A stretch of 64,000 nucleotides of DNA from JAFAHD01 sp035654355 (GTDB lineage Bacteria; Vulcanimicrobiota; Vulcanimicrobiia; Eremiobacterales; Eremiobacteraceae): positions 32,009 to 96,008 of the forward strand of contig DASRXC010000168.1 in the NCBI GenBank assembly GCA_035654355.1, in the 5' to 3' direction. The position numbers and the translations under genes were made by a program. Positions 34,942 to 44,341 of the stretch are shown here, piece after piece (the stretch's first letter is position 1; every line of letters begins with the position of its first letter). The notes beneath the pieces are model-generated. The model did no database searches and was not told where the DNA came from. It saw nothing but the letters and a program-made list of their open reading frames with translations.

Positions 34942-37900
34942 TTAAGAGGTTTTGGCCTCCTCAAGGGCCCGCAACAGCTCGCGATTCGCCCGTTCGAAGT
35001 CCGCGACGGCGGCATGATCGCCGCTGGTGATCGCGATATGTGCGCGCGGATCGGCCAGCACGCGGCGCAGGTACCGGCCGGTGTACGAGCGTTCGTCGAG
35101 CGCGACCTGCTCGGGAGTGCCGGTCGCAATCACACGTCCACCTTTTTCTCCGCCTTCCGGCCCGAGATCGATGATATGGTCCGCCGTCTTTATGACGTCG
35201 AGATTGTGCTCGATCACAAGCACGGTGTTGCCTGCGTCAACGAGGCGATCCAGCACGCGCAGCAAGTGAGCGATGTCGGCGAAATGCAAGCCGGTGGTCG
35301 GCTCGTCCAAGATGTAGAACGTACGTCCGGTGCCGCGGCGAGACAATTCGGTCGCAAGCTTGACGCGCTGAGCCTCACCGCCGGACAGCGTCGTCGCCGG
35401 CTGGCCCATCTGGATATAGCCCAGGCCGACATCGCAGATCGTGTGCAGCTTGCTGTACACCCGCGGCACATTGGCGAAGAACTCCGCCGCCTCGTCGACG
35501 CGCATCTCGAGCACGTCGGCGATCGTCTTACCTTTATATGTGACGTCCAGCGTCTGCTGGTTGTAGCGCTTGCCTTTGCAGACTTCGCACGGCACGTAGA
35601 CGTCGGGCAAGAAATGCATCTCGATCTTGATGATGCCGTCGCCGGCACAGGCTTCGCAGCGTCCGCCCTTGACGTTGAATGAGAAGCGCCCCGGAGCGTA
35701 GCCTCTTGCGCGCGCTTCGGGCGTCAGCGAGAACAATTCCCGGATGGGATCGAACGCGCCGGTGTAGGTCGCGGGATTGCTGCGCGGCGTGCGGCCGATC
35801 GGGGATTGGTCGATGACGATCGCTTTGTCGAGCGCTTCTAACCCGCTCACGCGTCCGTACGTCTCATCCGGCGGCTGCCCGTGCAGATGATGTGAGAGCG
35901 CACGGTAGAGCACGAGATCGACGAGACTCGACTTCCCTGAGCCCGACACACCCGTCACCGCGGTCAACACGCCTAGCGGAAAATCGACATCGATGCCGTG
36001 CAAGTTGTTGGCGCGCGCGTTCTTGATCGAAAGCGTGCCGGTCGACGTGCGTCGCGAACGTGGGATTGGGATAAAGACGTCGCCCCTGAGATATCTGCCC
36101 GTCAGCGATGCGGGCGCCGCCTCGATGTCCGCGATGGTCCCCGCCGCGACGACGTTGCCGCCTTCCTTGCCCGCGCCGGGCCCAATGTCGACAAGATAGT
36201 CGGCTTCGCGCATCGTCTCTTCGTCGTGCTCGACGACGATCAACGTGTTGCCGAGATCGCGCAGCGTCTTGAGCGTCGCCAGCAGACGCGCGTTATCGCG
36301 TTGATGCAAGCCAATCGACGGCTCATCGAGAACGTAGAGCACTCCCACTAATGACGAGCCGATCTGCGTCGCCAGCCGGATGCGTTGACCTTCGCCGCCC
36401 GAGAGCGTCATCGCCGCGCGATCCAGCGTGAGATACTCAAGCCCGACATTGACCAAGAAGCCTAACCGTGCGCGCAGCTCTTTGACGATCTGACGCGCGA
36501 TCTGCTCCTCACGCGCGGTGAGCGCCAGTTTTTCCATGAACGCGAGCGCGCGATCGACCGGCAACGCCGTCAGCTGCGCGATGTTGCGCTCGCCGATGGT
36601 CACGGCCAGCGCTTCGGGTTTGAGACGCGCGCCTTTGCAGGTCGGGCACTTGACCGACGTCATGAGCGCGTCGATCTCTTCCTTTACATAGTCGGACGTC
36701 GTCTCTTCGTAGCGGCGCTGCAGCTGCGGGATGATGCCGCGGTAGTGACCTTCGTAATGCCACTTCTTGCCGGACTTTGTGCGGAACGTAAAACGGCGCT
36801 TATCTTCCTCGTCTTCGTCGCCGTACAGGATCAGGTCGAGCAGCTCGCGCGGGATTTTCTTGACGGGCGTGTCGAGATCGTAGCCCTCGCTGCGCAGCAA
36901 CGACTCAACTTGCTGCACGTAAAACGCGTTCATGCCCGCGGCGAGATTCTTGGTCCACGGCACTACCGCGCCTTCGCGGAACGTCTTGTTCCGGTCGGGG
37001 ATCACCAGGCGCGGATCGATCTCGATCTTGACGCCGAGCCCGGTGCAGTCTGGGCACGCGCCGTATGGCGAGTTGAATGAGAACAGTCGTGGCGCAAGCT
37101 CTTCGAACGAGAGCCCGCAGTGACTGCACGAGAGCTTCTCGGAGAACGGGATCTCCTCGGGCCGTTTGTAACCGCCATTACTCGCCGCCGGGCGCTCGAC
37201 CAACGCGGTCACAAGGCCTTGGGTCAACCGCAACGCAGTCTCGACCGAATCGGTGAGCCGCTTGCGCAGGCCTTCTTTCATCACCAAGCGGTCGATGACG
37301 ACCTCGACGGTGTGCTTGCGTTTCTTGTCGAGGTTGATCTTGTCGCGCAGCTCGCGGATCTCGCCGTCCACCCGCACGCGCGCGTACCCGTCTTTGACCG
37401 CTTGCTCGAACAGCTTTTGATACTCGCCCTTGCGCCCGCGGACCATTGGCGCGAGCAGCTGGATGCGCGATCCCTCCGGCAGCTTGAGGATCTGGTCGAC
37501 GATCTGCTCCGCGCTCTGCGGCGCGATGGGCCGACCGCAATTGGGGCAGTGCGGCTTGCCGATGCGCGCGTATATCAACCGCAGATAGTCGTAGATCTCG
37601 GTGACCGTGCCCACGGTCGAGCGCGGATTGTGGCTGGCCGATTTCTGGTCGATCGATATCGAGGGCGAAAGCCCCTCGATGTAGTCGACGTCGGGCTTTT
37701 CCATCTGCCCAAGGAACTGCCGGGCGTAGGATGAGAGCGATTCGACGTAGCGGCGTTGGCCTTCGGCGTAGATCGTGTCGAACGCGAGCGAGCTCTTGCC
37801 CGAGCCGCTCAACCCGGTGATGACGATGAGCTGATTGCGCGGCAGCTGGAGATCGATGTTCTTGAGATTGTGCTCGCGCGCGCCCTTGATGACGATCGAT

Positions 37901-37980
37901 TCCAGTCCGTGACGGGCTGGAATCGGTCTGACTGGAGCGGCAAGCGGGTCCGACGCGGCGCCATTGGGTTTTTGCGGCAT
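34942..37980 (-). CDS. uvrA: Excinuclease ABC subunit A
   Basis: DNA-damage recognition ATPase of 1012 residues, about 70 longer than the usual 940 through an N-terminal Pro-rich start (residues 1-27) and a Glu/Ala tail. Both ABC cassettes have Walker A (ITGLSGSGKSSLAFDT and VTGVSGSGKSSLVDLV), signature motifs (TLSGGEGQRIRLAT and TLSGGEAQRVKLATEL) and Walker B. The zinc-finger cysteines (CSHCGLSFEEL...CPDC and CEACAGDG...CEVC) are all visible. It follows uvrB and a HAD gene on the same strand, 62 bases after the latter. Confidence 0.98.
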   Translation of the reverse strand: MPQKPNGAASDPLAAPVRPIPARHGLESIVIKGAREHNLKNIDLQLPRNQLIVITGLSGSGKSSLAFDTIYAEGQRRYVESLSSYARQFLGQMEKPDVDYIEGLSPSISIDQKSASHNPRSTVGTVTEIYDYLRLIYARIGKPHCPNCGRPIAPQSAEQIVDQILKLPEGSRIQLLAPMVRGRKGEYQKLFEQAVKDGYARVRVDGEIRELRDKINLDKKRKHTVEVVIDRLVMKEGLRKRLTDSVETALRLTQGLVTALVERPAASNGGYKRPEEIPFSEKLSCSHCGLSFEELAPRLFSFNSPYGACPDCTGLGVKIEIDPRLVIPDRNKTFREGAVVPWTKNLAAGMNAFYVQQVESLLRSEGYDLDTPVKKIPRELLDLILYGDEDEEDKRRFTFRTKSGKKWHYEGHYRGIIPQLQRRYEETTSDYVKEEIDALMTSVKCPTCKGARLKPEALAVTIGERNIAQLTALPVDRALAFMEKLALTAREEQIARQIVKELRARLGFLVNVGLEYLTLDRAAMTLSGGEGQRIRLATQIGSSLVGVLYVLDEPSIGLHQRDNARLLATLKTLRDLGNTLIVVEHDEETMREADYLVDIGPGAGKEGGNVVAAGTIADIEAAPASLTGRYLRGDVFIPIPRSRRTSTGTLSIKNARANNLHGIDVDFPLGVLTAVTGVSGSGKSSLVDLVLYRALSHHLHGQPPDETYGRVSGLEALDKAIVIDQSPIGRTPRSNPATYTGAFDPIRELFSLTPEARARGYAPGRFSFNVKGGRCEACAGDGIIKIEMHFLPDVYVPCEVCKGKRYNQQTLDVTYKGKTIADVLEMRVDEAAEFFANVPRVYSKLHTICDVGLGYIQMGQPATTLSGGEAQRVKLATELSRRGTGRTFYILDEPTTGLHFADIAHLLRVLDRLVDAGNTVLVIEHNLDVIKTADHIIDLGPEGGEKGGRVIATGTPEQVALDERSYTGRYLRRVLADPRAHIAITSGDHAAVADFERANRELLRALEEAKTS

Positions 37981-38042
37981 GAAGAATGTCTCGTTTCGCC
38001 GAGGCGGCTTATGACTCCCGTGACTTGCGCTGATGAGCGAGC

Positions 38043-38774
38043 CTAACGGTTTGTCGTATTGACAGGTGCCAACTCGGCGAGCGCAGTCGGCAGTTCACCA
38101 ATGTTGACAATCGTGGCATCCGCGGGACGTGCGTCCATGGGTGGCGTTTCGCCACGGACATTGACCCATATCGCGCGCATCGCAGCCGCGTGCGCGCCCA
38201 CGATGTCGCGGTTGAAGCGATCGCCGACCATCACGCTTTCGTCCGGCGTGACGCCGACGAGGCTCATCGCGTGCTCGAAGATCTTCGGGTCGGGCTTGAC
38301 CAGCTGCATCTCGCCGGCGAGAATGACGTGATCGAAAAAGCGGCCCAACTCGAGTCGCGCGATCTTGACATCGTGCGTCTCGGCGAAGCCGTTGGTGATG
38401 ATCGCCATCTTATACTTTCCGTGCAAAGCTTGGAGCACTTGGACAGCCTCGGGGAATAGCTCGACGCGCTCGATGCGCAGCTCATCGTAGCGCCGCGCGA
38501 TGCGCGACGCGAGCCCCGCATCGTCGACGCGGAAGCGGCGCAGCGCCGCGCGCCACATCGAGGGGCGGATGTCGCCGGCTTTCGGCGGCGCCGCGCCCGG
38601 CTCGAGGCTTTCCCAAAAGTCGATCGCTGACTCGACGTAGGCGACAGCGAGCTTGTTCGCGTCCAAGCGCAGCTCGGGCGACACCTCGAGCACCGCGGCT
38701 TCAGCACAGCGCTCGAGCGACAGCGTATCTTCAACAAGCGTATCGTCGAGGTCGAAAAAGATCGCTTTGATCAG
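38043..38774 (-). CDS. HAD-superfamily phosphatase, likely CTG start
   Basis: Hydrolase of about 243 residues. Motif I is FFDLDDTL (nucleophile and acid Asp), motif II ITNG, the Lys of motif III lies in VKPDPKIF, and motif IV is MVGDRFNRDI. A helical cap between motifs I and II places it in the HAD-IA/YjjG-like group acting on small phosphates such as nucleotides. No ATG, GTG or TTG fits the start. A CTG at 38774 overlaps the uvrB stop as CTGA and begins LIKAIFFDLDDTL, exactly where relatives start, so a non-standard coupled start is likely. A longer frame reaches 38873. Confidence 0.85.
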   Translation of the reverse strand: MIKAIFFDLDDTLVEDTLSLERCAEAAVLEVSPELRLDANKLAVAYVESAIDFWESLEPGAAPPKAGDIRPSMWRAALRRFRVDDAGLASRIARRYDELRIERVELFPEAVQVLQALHGKYKMAIITNGFAETHDVKIARLELGRFFDHVILAGEMQLVKPDPKIFEHAMSLVGVTPDESVMVGDRFNRDIVGAHAAAMRAIWVNVRGETPPMDARPADATIVNIGELPTALAELAPVNTTNR

Positions 38775-40822
38775 AAGAGCGCAGCCTCGCGTAACGCTTG
38801 GCCGAAAACCGTCGGCGCCTTGCGCGAGAGCGCCGGGTCGCCCGCATCCGGCAACTGCTTGCGCAGCTCCCACAGCTCGTCGCGCAACGCGGCGGCCTTT
38901 TCAAATTCGAGGCGTGCGGCGGCCGCCTTCATCTCCTTCTCGAGCTTCTCGATGGTCGCCAGCAGTACGTCACGCGGTACTTCCTTCAGCTGCCTGCTCG
39001 CGCTGCGGCGCTTGCCGTCGTCGGTCGCGCCCACGGTCGACAAGATATCGCGCACAGACTTGAGGATCGACTTCGGATCGATGTGGTGCTCTTCGTTGTA
39101 GGCGAGCTGCTTCGCGCGCCGGCGTTCCGTCTCGTTGATCGCGCGCTCCATCGATTGCGTGACGTTGTCCGCGTACATGAGCACCGTGCCGCTGACGTGG
39201 CGTGCGGCCCGGCCGATCGTCTGGATCAGTGACGTTTCCGAGCGCAAATAGCCTTCCTTATCGGCGTCGAGGATCGCGACAAGCGAAACCTCCGGCAGAT
39301 CCAATCCTTCGCGCAGCAGATTGATGCCTACGAGGCAGTCGAATTCGCCTAAACGCAGGTCGCGCAGGATGGCGATGCGCTCGAGCGTGTCGATCTCGGA
39401 GTGCAAGTAACGGGCGCGCACGCCCATCTCGATGAGATAATCGGTGAGATCCTCGGCCATTTTCTTGGTCAAGGTCGTGACGAGCACGCGTTCTCCCGCT
39501 TCCGCGCGCTTGCGCACTTCCTCCATCAAATCGTCGACCTGGCCTTTGGTCGGGCGCACCTCGACTTTGGGATCGACCAATCCGGTCGGCCGGATGATCT
39601 GCTCGACAAGCTGCGTCGCATGGCGCCGTTCGTATTCGCCCGGGGTCGCCGACACGTATACCACTTGGTTGATGTGCTTATCGAATTCTTCGAACGTCAG
39701 CGGCCGGTTATCGATCGCGGACGGCAGGCGGAAACCATACTCGACGAGCGCTTCCTTACGCGTGCGATCGCCTTGGTACATCCCGTGCACCTGCGGCAGC
39801 GTCACGTGCGACTCGTCGACGAATAGCAGCCAATCGTCAGGGAAGAAGTCGAGCAGACAGAACGGCGTCTGGCCCGGCGCGCGTCCGGTGAGATGGCGCG
39901 AATAATTTTCGATGCCGTTGCAGTAGCCGAGCTCCCGCAGCATCTCGACGTCGTTGCGCGTGCGCAGTTCGAGCCGCTGGGCTTCGAGCAATTTGTTCTC
40001 TCTCTTGAGATACGCGAGCCGTTCTTCGAGTTCTGCCTCGATGCTCGCGATCGCGCGTTTCAATTTCTCTTCCGGCGTGATGAAGTGTTTAGCCGGGAAG
40101 ATCATCAGCTCGTCCATATCCTCGAGCATCTCGCCCGTGATCTGATTGACGCGCGTGATGTGGTCGATCTGGTCGCCGAAAAAGTCCAGCCGCGTAATGA
40201 TCTCGTCATCGACCGCGACGAACTCGAGCACGTCGCCGCGCACGCGGAAGGTGCCGCGCACCATCGCCAGGTCGTTCCGTGTGTACTGCATGTCGACCAG
40301 CTTGCGCAGCAGTTTGTCGCGGTCGTATTCTTGGCCGCGGCGCAGCTGCAAGGACATCTCGATGTAGTCCGAAGGCGAGCCTAAGCCGAAGATGCATGAG
40401 ACCGACGCGACGATGATGGTGTCGCGCCTTGTCAGCAGCGACTGGGTGGCGGAGTGCCGTAGCCGCTCGATCTCTTCATTAATAGATGAGTCTTTTTCGA
40501 TGTACGTGTCCGATGACGGGATGTACGCCTCGGGCTGATAGTAATCGAAGTAGGAGACGAAATACTCGACGGCGTTCTTCGGGAAGAATTCCTTGAACTC
40601 GCCGCACAGCTGCGCCGCCAGCGTCTTGTTGTGGCACAGAACGAGCGTCGGCTTGCGCACGCGCTCGATCGTCCACGCCATCGTCGCCGTCTTCCCGCTG
40701 CCGGTGACGCCGAGTAAGGTCTGAGCGCGGTCGCCGCGCTCGATGCCGGCGGCGAGCGCATCGATCGCCTCTGGCTGGTCGCCTGACGGTTTGAATGGGG
40801 CTTCGACGTTGAACTGAGCCAT
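38771..40822 (-). CDS. uvrB: Excinuclease ABC subunit B
   Basis: Damage-verifying helicase-like subunit of 683 residues. Walker A LLGVTGSGKTATMAW, the beta-hairpin region YYQPEAYIPSSDTYIEKDSS, the DEAD-like box LFVDESHVTLPQ, and the C-terminal UVR motif (IEKLEKEMKAAAARLEFE) for UvrC contact are all present. It heads a uvrB-HAD-uvrA run and is divergent from prs by 116 bases. Full length. Confidence 0.98.
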   Translation of the reverse strand: MAQFNVEAPFKPSGDQPEAIDALAAGIERGDRAQTLLGVTGSGKTATMAWTIERVRKPTLVLCHNKTLAAQLCGEFKEFFPKNAVEYFVSYFDYYQPEAYIPSSDTYIEKDSSINEEIERLRHSATQSLLTRRDTIIVASVSCIFGLGSPSDYIEMSLQLRRGQEYDRDKLLRKLVDMQYTRNDLAMVRGTFRVRGDVLEFVAVDDEIITRLDFFGDQIDHITRVNQITGEMLEDMDELMIFPAKHFITPEEKLKRAIASIEAELEERLAYLKRENKLLEAQRLELRTRNDVEMLRELGYCNGIENYSRHLTGRAPGQTPFCLLDFFPDDWLLFVDESHVTLPQVHGMYQGDRTRKEALVEYGFRLPSAIDNRPLTFEEFDKHINQVVYVSATPGEYERRHATQLVEQIIRPTGLVDPKVEVRPTKGQVDDLMEEVRKRAEAGERVLVTTLTKKMAEDLTDYLIEMGVRARYLHSEIDTLERIAILRDLRLGEFDCLVGINLLREGLDLPEVSLVAILDADKEGYLRSETSLIQTIGRAARHVSGTVLMYADNVTQSMERAINETERRRAKQLAYNEEHHIDPKSILKSVRDILSTVGATDDGKRRSASRQLKEVPRDVLLATIEKLEKEMKAAAARLEFEKAAALRDELWELRKQLPDAGDPALSRKAPTVFGQALREAALF

Positions 40823-40888
40823 GGGTTCCTTATCGATTGTGGGCCGAGGCCGCGAGGGGTCGAACTACTCTATTCGGAGAACATCTGT

Positions 40889-40906
40889 ATGGGCCTCCGG
40901 GCCCAT
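40889..40906 (+). promoter_or_regulatory. Hairpin in the prs leader
   Basis: ATGGGCC pairs with GGCCCAT around TCCG, 33 bases before the prs start and between divergent uvrB and prs. There is no T run, so it may be a leader hairpin or part of an operator, not a terminator. Confidence 0.4.
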
Positions 40907-40938
40907 CTTCACCTGACGCTCGATGGGAGACCGCTGTT

Positions 40939-42045
40939 ATGGCTACGGCAAAACCGGTCCTCTTCTCCGGCAATTCCAACCGCGCGCTCGCAGTTGAGAT
41001 CGCGCACATCATGGGCACCCACGTCGGTAAGGCGCTCGTCACGACCTTTGCCAACGAAGAGTGCCGCATCGAGATCCACGAAAACGTCCGCGGCGCGGAC
41101 GCATTCGTGATCCAGTCGATCTGCAAGCCGCCTGAAGTCGGCCGCTCCGTGAACGATTCGCTCATGGAGATGTTGCTCATGATCGATGCGCTACGCCGCG
41201 CCTCCGCGTACCGCATCACTGCGGTGATCCCGTACTACGGGTACGCGAAACAAGACAAGAAGACCAAAGGCCGCGAGCCGATCTCGGCCAAGCTCGTCGC
41301 GAACCTGCTGACCACGGCGGGCGTGCAGCGCATCCTCACCGTCGACCTGCACGCGGCACAGATCCAGGGCTTCTTCGACGACCCGGTCGACAACCTCACC
41401 GCCAGCTTCATCTTGGCCAACCATCTCATCAATACGAAGAAGTTGCGCGGTCCGGGCGTCGTCGTCGTGTCACCGGACGCCGGCGGCGTCGCGCGCGCCG
41501 AAGCGTTTGCAAAAAAACTTCAATCGTCGGTGGCGATCGTCTTTAAGCGCCGGCCGCGGCCCGACGTCAACGAAGTCAGTGAAGTCGTCGGCGATCTCAA
41601 GGGCAAGACGGCAGTCATCATCGATGACATGATCTCGACCGGTGGCACGCTGGTCAAAGCATCCGAAGCCCTGCTCGAGCGCGGCGCGACGTCGGTCATC
41701 ACCTGCGCGACCCACGGCATTTTCGCCGCCGGCGCCGCCAAAAAGCTCAACGATTCCGCGATCAGCGAGATTGTAGTCACAAACACAGTGCCGGTCCCCG
41801 AGGACATCCGCGGCGACAAGATCAAAGTACTTTCGGTCGGGCGGCTCCTCGCTGAAACGATCCGGCGTATTTCCGCCAATCGTTCGGTTTCGGAGCTGTA
41901 CAATGAACACGAGCGCACGCTCGGGCAAGACGGCGCCGAAGACCAACCACTTTTTAGCTTGGCCGCTGCAAACGTCGCCTCTGAAACCGAAACCGTCGAA
42001 GCGGCCGGCGTCCGCGACGTCGTCGAGTCAACAAGAAAGGCATAA
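40939..42045 (+). CDS. prs: Ribose-phosphate pyrophosphokinase
   Basis: Makes PRPP from ribose 5-phosphate and ATP for purine, pyrimidine and histidine synthesis. The 368 residues include the ATP region (IPYYGYAKQDKKTKGREPISAK), DLHAAQIQGFFDDPVDN and the PRPP loop AVIIDDMISTGGT. The family usually ends near 315 residues, so about 50 extra C-terminal residues (from about VSELYNEHERT) form an acidic, low-complexity tail. ATG at 40939 follows GGGAGA. The in-frame open region to 40837 lacks a start with a ribosome site. The stop overlaps the rplY start (TAATG). Confidence 0.97.
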   Translation: MATAKPVLFSGNSNRALAVEIAHIMGTHVGKALVTTFANEECRIEIHENVRGADAFVIQSICKPPEVGRSVNDSLMEMLLMIDALRRASAYRITAVIPYYGYAKQDKKTKGREPISAKLVANLLTTAGVQRILTVDLHAAQIQGFFDDPVDNLTASFILANHLINTKKLRGPGVVVVSPDAGGVARAEAFAKKLQSSVAIVFKRRPRPDVNEVSEVVGDLKGKTAVIIDDMISTGGTLVKASEALLERGATSVITCATHGIFAAGAAKKLNDSAISEIVVTNTVPVPEDIRGDKIKVLSVGRLLAETIRRISANRSVSELYNEHERTLGQDGAEDQPLFSLAAANVASETETVEAAGVRDVVESTRKA

Positions 42046-42704
42046 TGGAGACCATCACGATCACCGCGAAGCCGCGGTCGCAGACCGGCAGTCACGCGGT
42101 CAACAAATTGCGCAACGAGGGCAAGGTTCCAGGGGTCGTCTACGGACATCAATTCTCGGACCCCGTGCCAGTCATATTCGATGCCAAGGACTTGCGCTCC
42201 GCGCTCGCCGGGCACAACATCAATTCGGTGTTTTCGCTCGAGATCGAAGGCCACAAACCGACCCCGGTCATGGTGCACGAACGTCAGCATGACGTGATCA
42301 GCCACCATCTGATCCACCTCGATCTGTACGCGGTCAACCTCAATGAAGCAGTCGAAGCGAACGTGTCGATCGTGATGGTGGGCAGCGCGCCCGGCGTCAA
42401 GGAAGGCGGCGTGCTCGACATCGTCCTGCGCGAGATCGCGGTCGAAGCGTTGCCTGGTTCGATCCCCGATCATATCGATGTCGATGTCTCGGCGCTTAAC
42501 ATCGGCGACAACGTGCACGTGCGCGACTTAACAGTGCCGGCCGGCGTGAAGATCGTCGAAGATCCGGATGACATCGTGCTGTCCGTGCTCGCACCGCAGA
42601 AGGCCGAGGAGGAAGTCCCGGCGGTTGTCGGCGCGGAGCTGGCGCAGCCCGAACTTATCGGCGAGAAGAAACCGGCCGAAGAAGAAGCTCCCGAGGAGAC
42701 TTAG
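42045..42704 (+). CDS. rplY: 50S ribosomal protein L25/general stress protein Ctc
   Basis: 5S-rRNA-binding ribosomal protein of 219 residues in the long, two-domain Ctc form. ITAKPRSQTGSHAVNKLRNEGKVPGVVYG is the L25 N-terminal domain (about 1-92), followed by the TL5/Ctc beta domain, ending with an acidic Glu-rich tail (about 190-219). The ATG overlaps the prs stop by one base. The prs-rplY-pth order is a widely conserved translation/PRPP operon. Confidence 0.95.
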   Translation: METITITAKPRSQTGSHAVNKLRNEGKVPGVVYGHQFSDPVPVIFDAKDLRSALAGHNINSVFSLEIEGHKPTPVMVHERQHDVISHHLIHLDLYAVNLNEAVEANVSIVMVGSAPGVKEGGVLDIVLREIAVEALPGSIPDHIDVDVSALNIGDNVHVRDLTVPAGVKIVEDPDDIVLSVLAPQKAEEEVPAVVGAELAQPELIGEKKPAEEEAPEET

Positions 42705-42725
42705 GCGGCGCGCCGCTCGGACGAC

Positions 42726-43319
42726 GTGCAAACGCCCCGGAATCCGTGCCTCATCGTGGGGCTCGGAAATCCGGGGCGTTCGTATGTCCGCACCAGACAC
42801 AACATCGGGTTTCGAGTCGTCGAAGCACTGGCACAGGCGCACGCCGCTCCGCCCTGGCGCACCCGCTTTCACGCGCGCATGACGCAGTTGTCGGATCTTG
42901 ACGCGATTTTGGCGATGCCGCAGACTTACATGAACGCATCGGGCGAAAGCGTCGCCGATATCGCCGGCTACTACAAGATCTCGATCAAACACATCTTCGT
43001 CGTGGTCGACGACGCCAATCTACCGTTCGGCCGCTTGCGTTTGCGCCGCTCGGGCAGCGATGGCGGCCATAACGGCTTGAAGTCAGTCATAGAGATGGTT
43101 GGCTCTACAGGCTTCGCGCGTTTGCGCTGCGGCATCGGCCGACAAGACGGCGACTTGATAGATCACGTCATCACCGCGTTCAGCAAAGAAGAGGAGCGCG
43201 CGCTACCGGAGATGATCGGCCGCTGCGTCGCGGGCATCGAAACGTTTTTGGACGCAGGGATTGAAGCGGCCATCGCCTTGATCAACGCGGCAGGCGGAGA
43301 CGCAACGGCATCCGGGTAA
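42726..43319 (+). CDS. pth: Peptidyl-tRNA hydrolase
   Basis: Releases tRNA from stalled peptidyl-tRNA; 197 residues. LIVGLGNPGRSYVRTRHNIGF holds the catalytic His, MPQTYMNASGESV and GGHNGLKSVIEMVGSTGFARLRCGIGR are the other signature regions. GTG start 21 bases after rplY. The first 8 residues are an unremarkable extension before the conserved core. Full length. Confidence 0.97.
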   Translation: MQTPRNPCLIVGLGNPGRSYVRTRHNIGFRVVEALAQAHAAPPWRTRFHARMTQLSDLDAILAMPQTYMNASGESVADIAGYYKISIKHIFVVVDDANLPFGRLRLRRSGSDGGHNGLKSVIEMVGSTGFARLRCGIGRQDGDLIDHVITAFSKEEERALPEMIGRCVAGIETFLDAGIEAAIALINAAGGDATASG

Positions 43320-43331
43320 GTATTCAATAGC

Positions 43332-43559
43332 GTGCAAGACTTGATGCCTCAACTCGGCCGATGGCTCGTGGTGGCGGGCATCGTGCTCATCGTGCTCGGC
43401 GCGCTCTTCATCTTCGCCAAGCCACTGCACATCGGGTCGCTGCCCGGCGATGTGACTGTCGCCGGCAAAGGCTGGCAGATCAGCCTGCTGCTCGGCACCT
43501 CGCTCGTGCTGTCGATCCTGTTGACGCTGGCGCTCAATCTGCTGTTCAGGCGGCGTTGA
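43332..43559 (+). CDS. DUF2905 small membrane protein
   Basis: Protein of 75 residues with two membrane helices (about 10-29 and 50-70) separated by the loop GSLPGDVTVAGKGW, the signature of DUF2905. GTG start 12 bases after pth, so it is a likely operon member. The family function is unknown. Confidence 0.85.
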   Translation: MQDLMPQLGRWLVVAGIVLIVLGALFIFAKPLHIGSLPGDVTVAGKGWQISLLLGTSLVLSILLTLALNLLFRRR

Positions 43560-43582
43560 GATGCCGATGAGTCGATAGAGCG

Positions 43583-44308
43583 ATGTCAAGCGTCTTCGAA
43601 AACCCAGATCCGCACTCGCTGCCGACATGCAAACCGTTTCTCGGCCGTCCCTTTGTCGTGCGTGTGGACGAAACAGCCGTGTCCTCGCAAACCTTTGCCT
43701 CCGACATCGTCTTTATGCATCGCCTCGGCGTCCTGCCGGTACTCGTGCACGATGTGGCTGAGCGCGAACCTGCGCAGCGCCTGATCGGCTACATCAACCG
43801 CGTCGGTGGCGATGCAGTGGGGATCGACGGCCTCGCGGCGAGTACGCTGACGTTAGCGGCGACGGAGAACGGCGCGGTCGAACTGCGCGGCGTGAACGCG
43901 TCGTTGCTACAGTTGTTGCTCGGGCAGGGCTACATCCCAGTCGTCGCATCGCAAGGCTCCGCAATTTCCGGCGTGCCGATGACGATCGATGTTGACGAGA
44001 CCGCGCGTGCGCTCGCGGGTGCGATCGGCGCGATCCGTTTGCTCTTCGGCTCGCAGCCTGGCGGCGTGCCGTCAGACGGCGATGGAGTTATTGCGGAATT
44101 GACGTCTTCAGAGGCGCTTGCATTGGTCAGCAGCGGTGGGCTCTCCACTGCTCTCGCGCATTGCTTGACCTCGGCGGCGCTCGGCGTGCGCGCCGGAGTC
44201 GAGGCCGCGCAGATACTCGATCTTTCGAGCGCTCACGCCGCTATCGTCGAGCTGCTCACCGCACAACACTTGGGCACGCAGGTGGTCTCGAACATCCACC
44301 TCGCGTAG
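43583..44308 (+). CDS. Acetylglutamate-kinase-like protein lacking nucleotide-binding motifs
   Basis: Protein of 241 residues. The C-terminal two thirds follow acetylglutamate kinase (ArgB): GYIPVVASQG, then MTIDVDETARALAGAIGAIRLLF, ELTSSEALALVSSGGLSTALAHC, and a closing ELLTAQHLGTQV. Key residues are lost: the phosphate-binding K(Y/F)GG near the start reads VRVDETAV (26-33), and the HGGGP loop reads HDVAE (56-60). I expect no kinase activity; it may bind an amino acid or act as a regulator. It ends the prs-pth run. A sequencing or assembly fault is unlikely because the frame is clean. Confidence 0.7.
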   Translation: MSSVFENPDPHSLPTCKPFLGRPFVVRVDETAVSSQTFASDIVFMHRLGVLPVLVHDVAEREPAQRLIGYINRVGGDAVGIDGLAASTLTLAATENGAVELRGVNASLLQLLLGQGYIPVVASQGSAISGVPMTIDVDETARALAGAIGAIRLLFGSQPGGVPSDGDGVIAELTSSEALALVSSGGLSTALAHCLTSAALGVRAGVEAAQILDLSSAHAAIVELLTAQHLGTQVVSNIHLA

Positions 44309-44341
44309 GCGACGCACACCCAGACCAAAATTGACCCCCGG

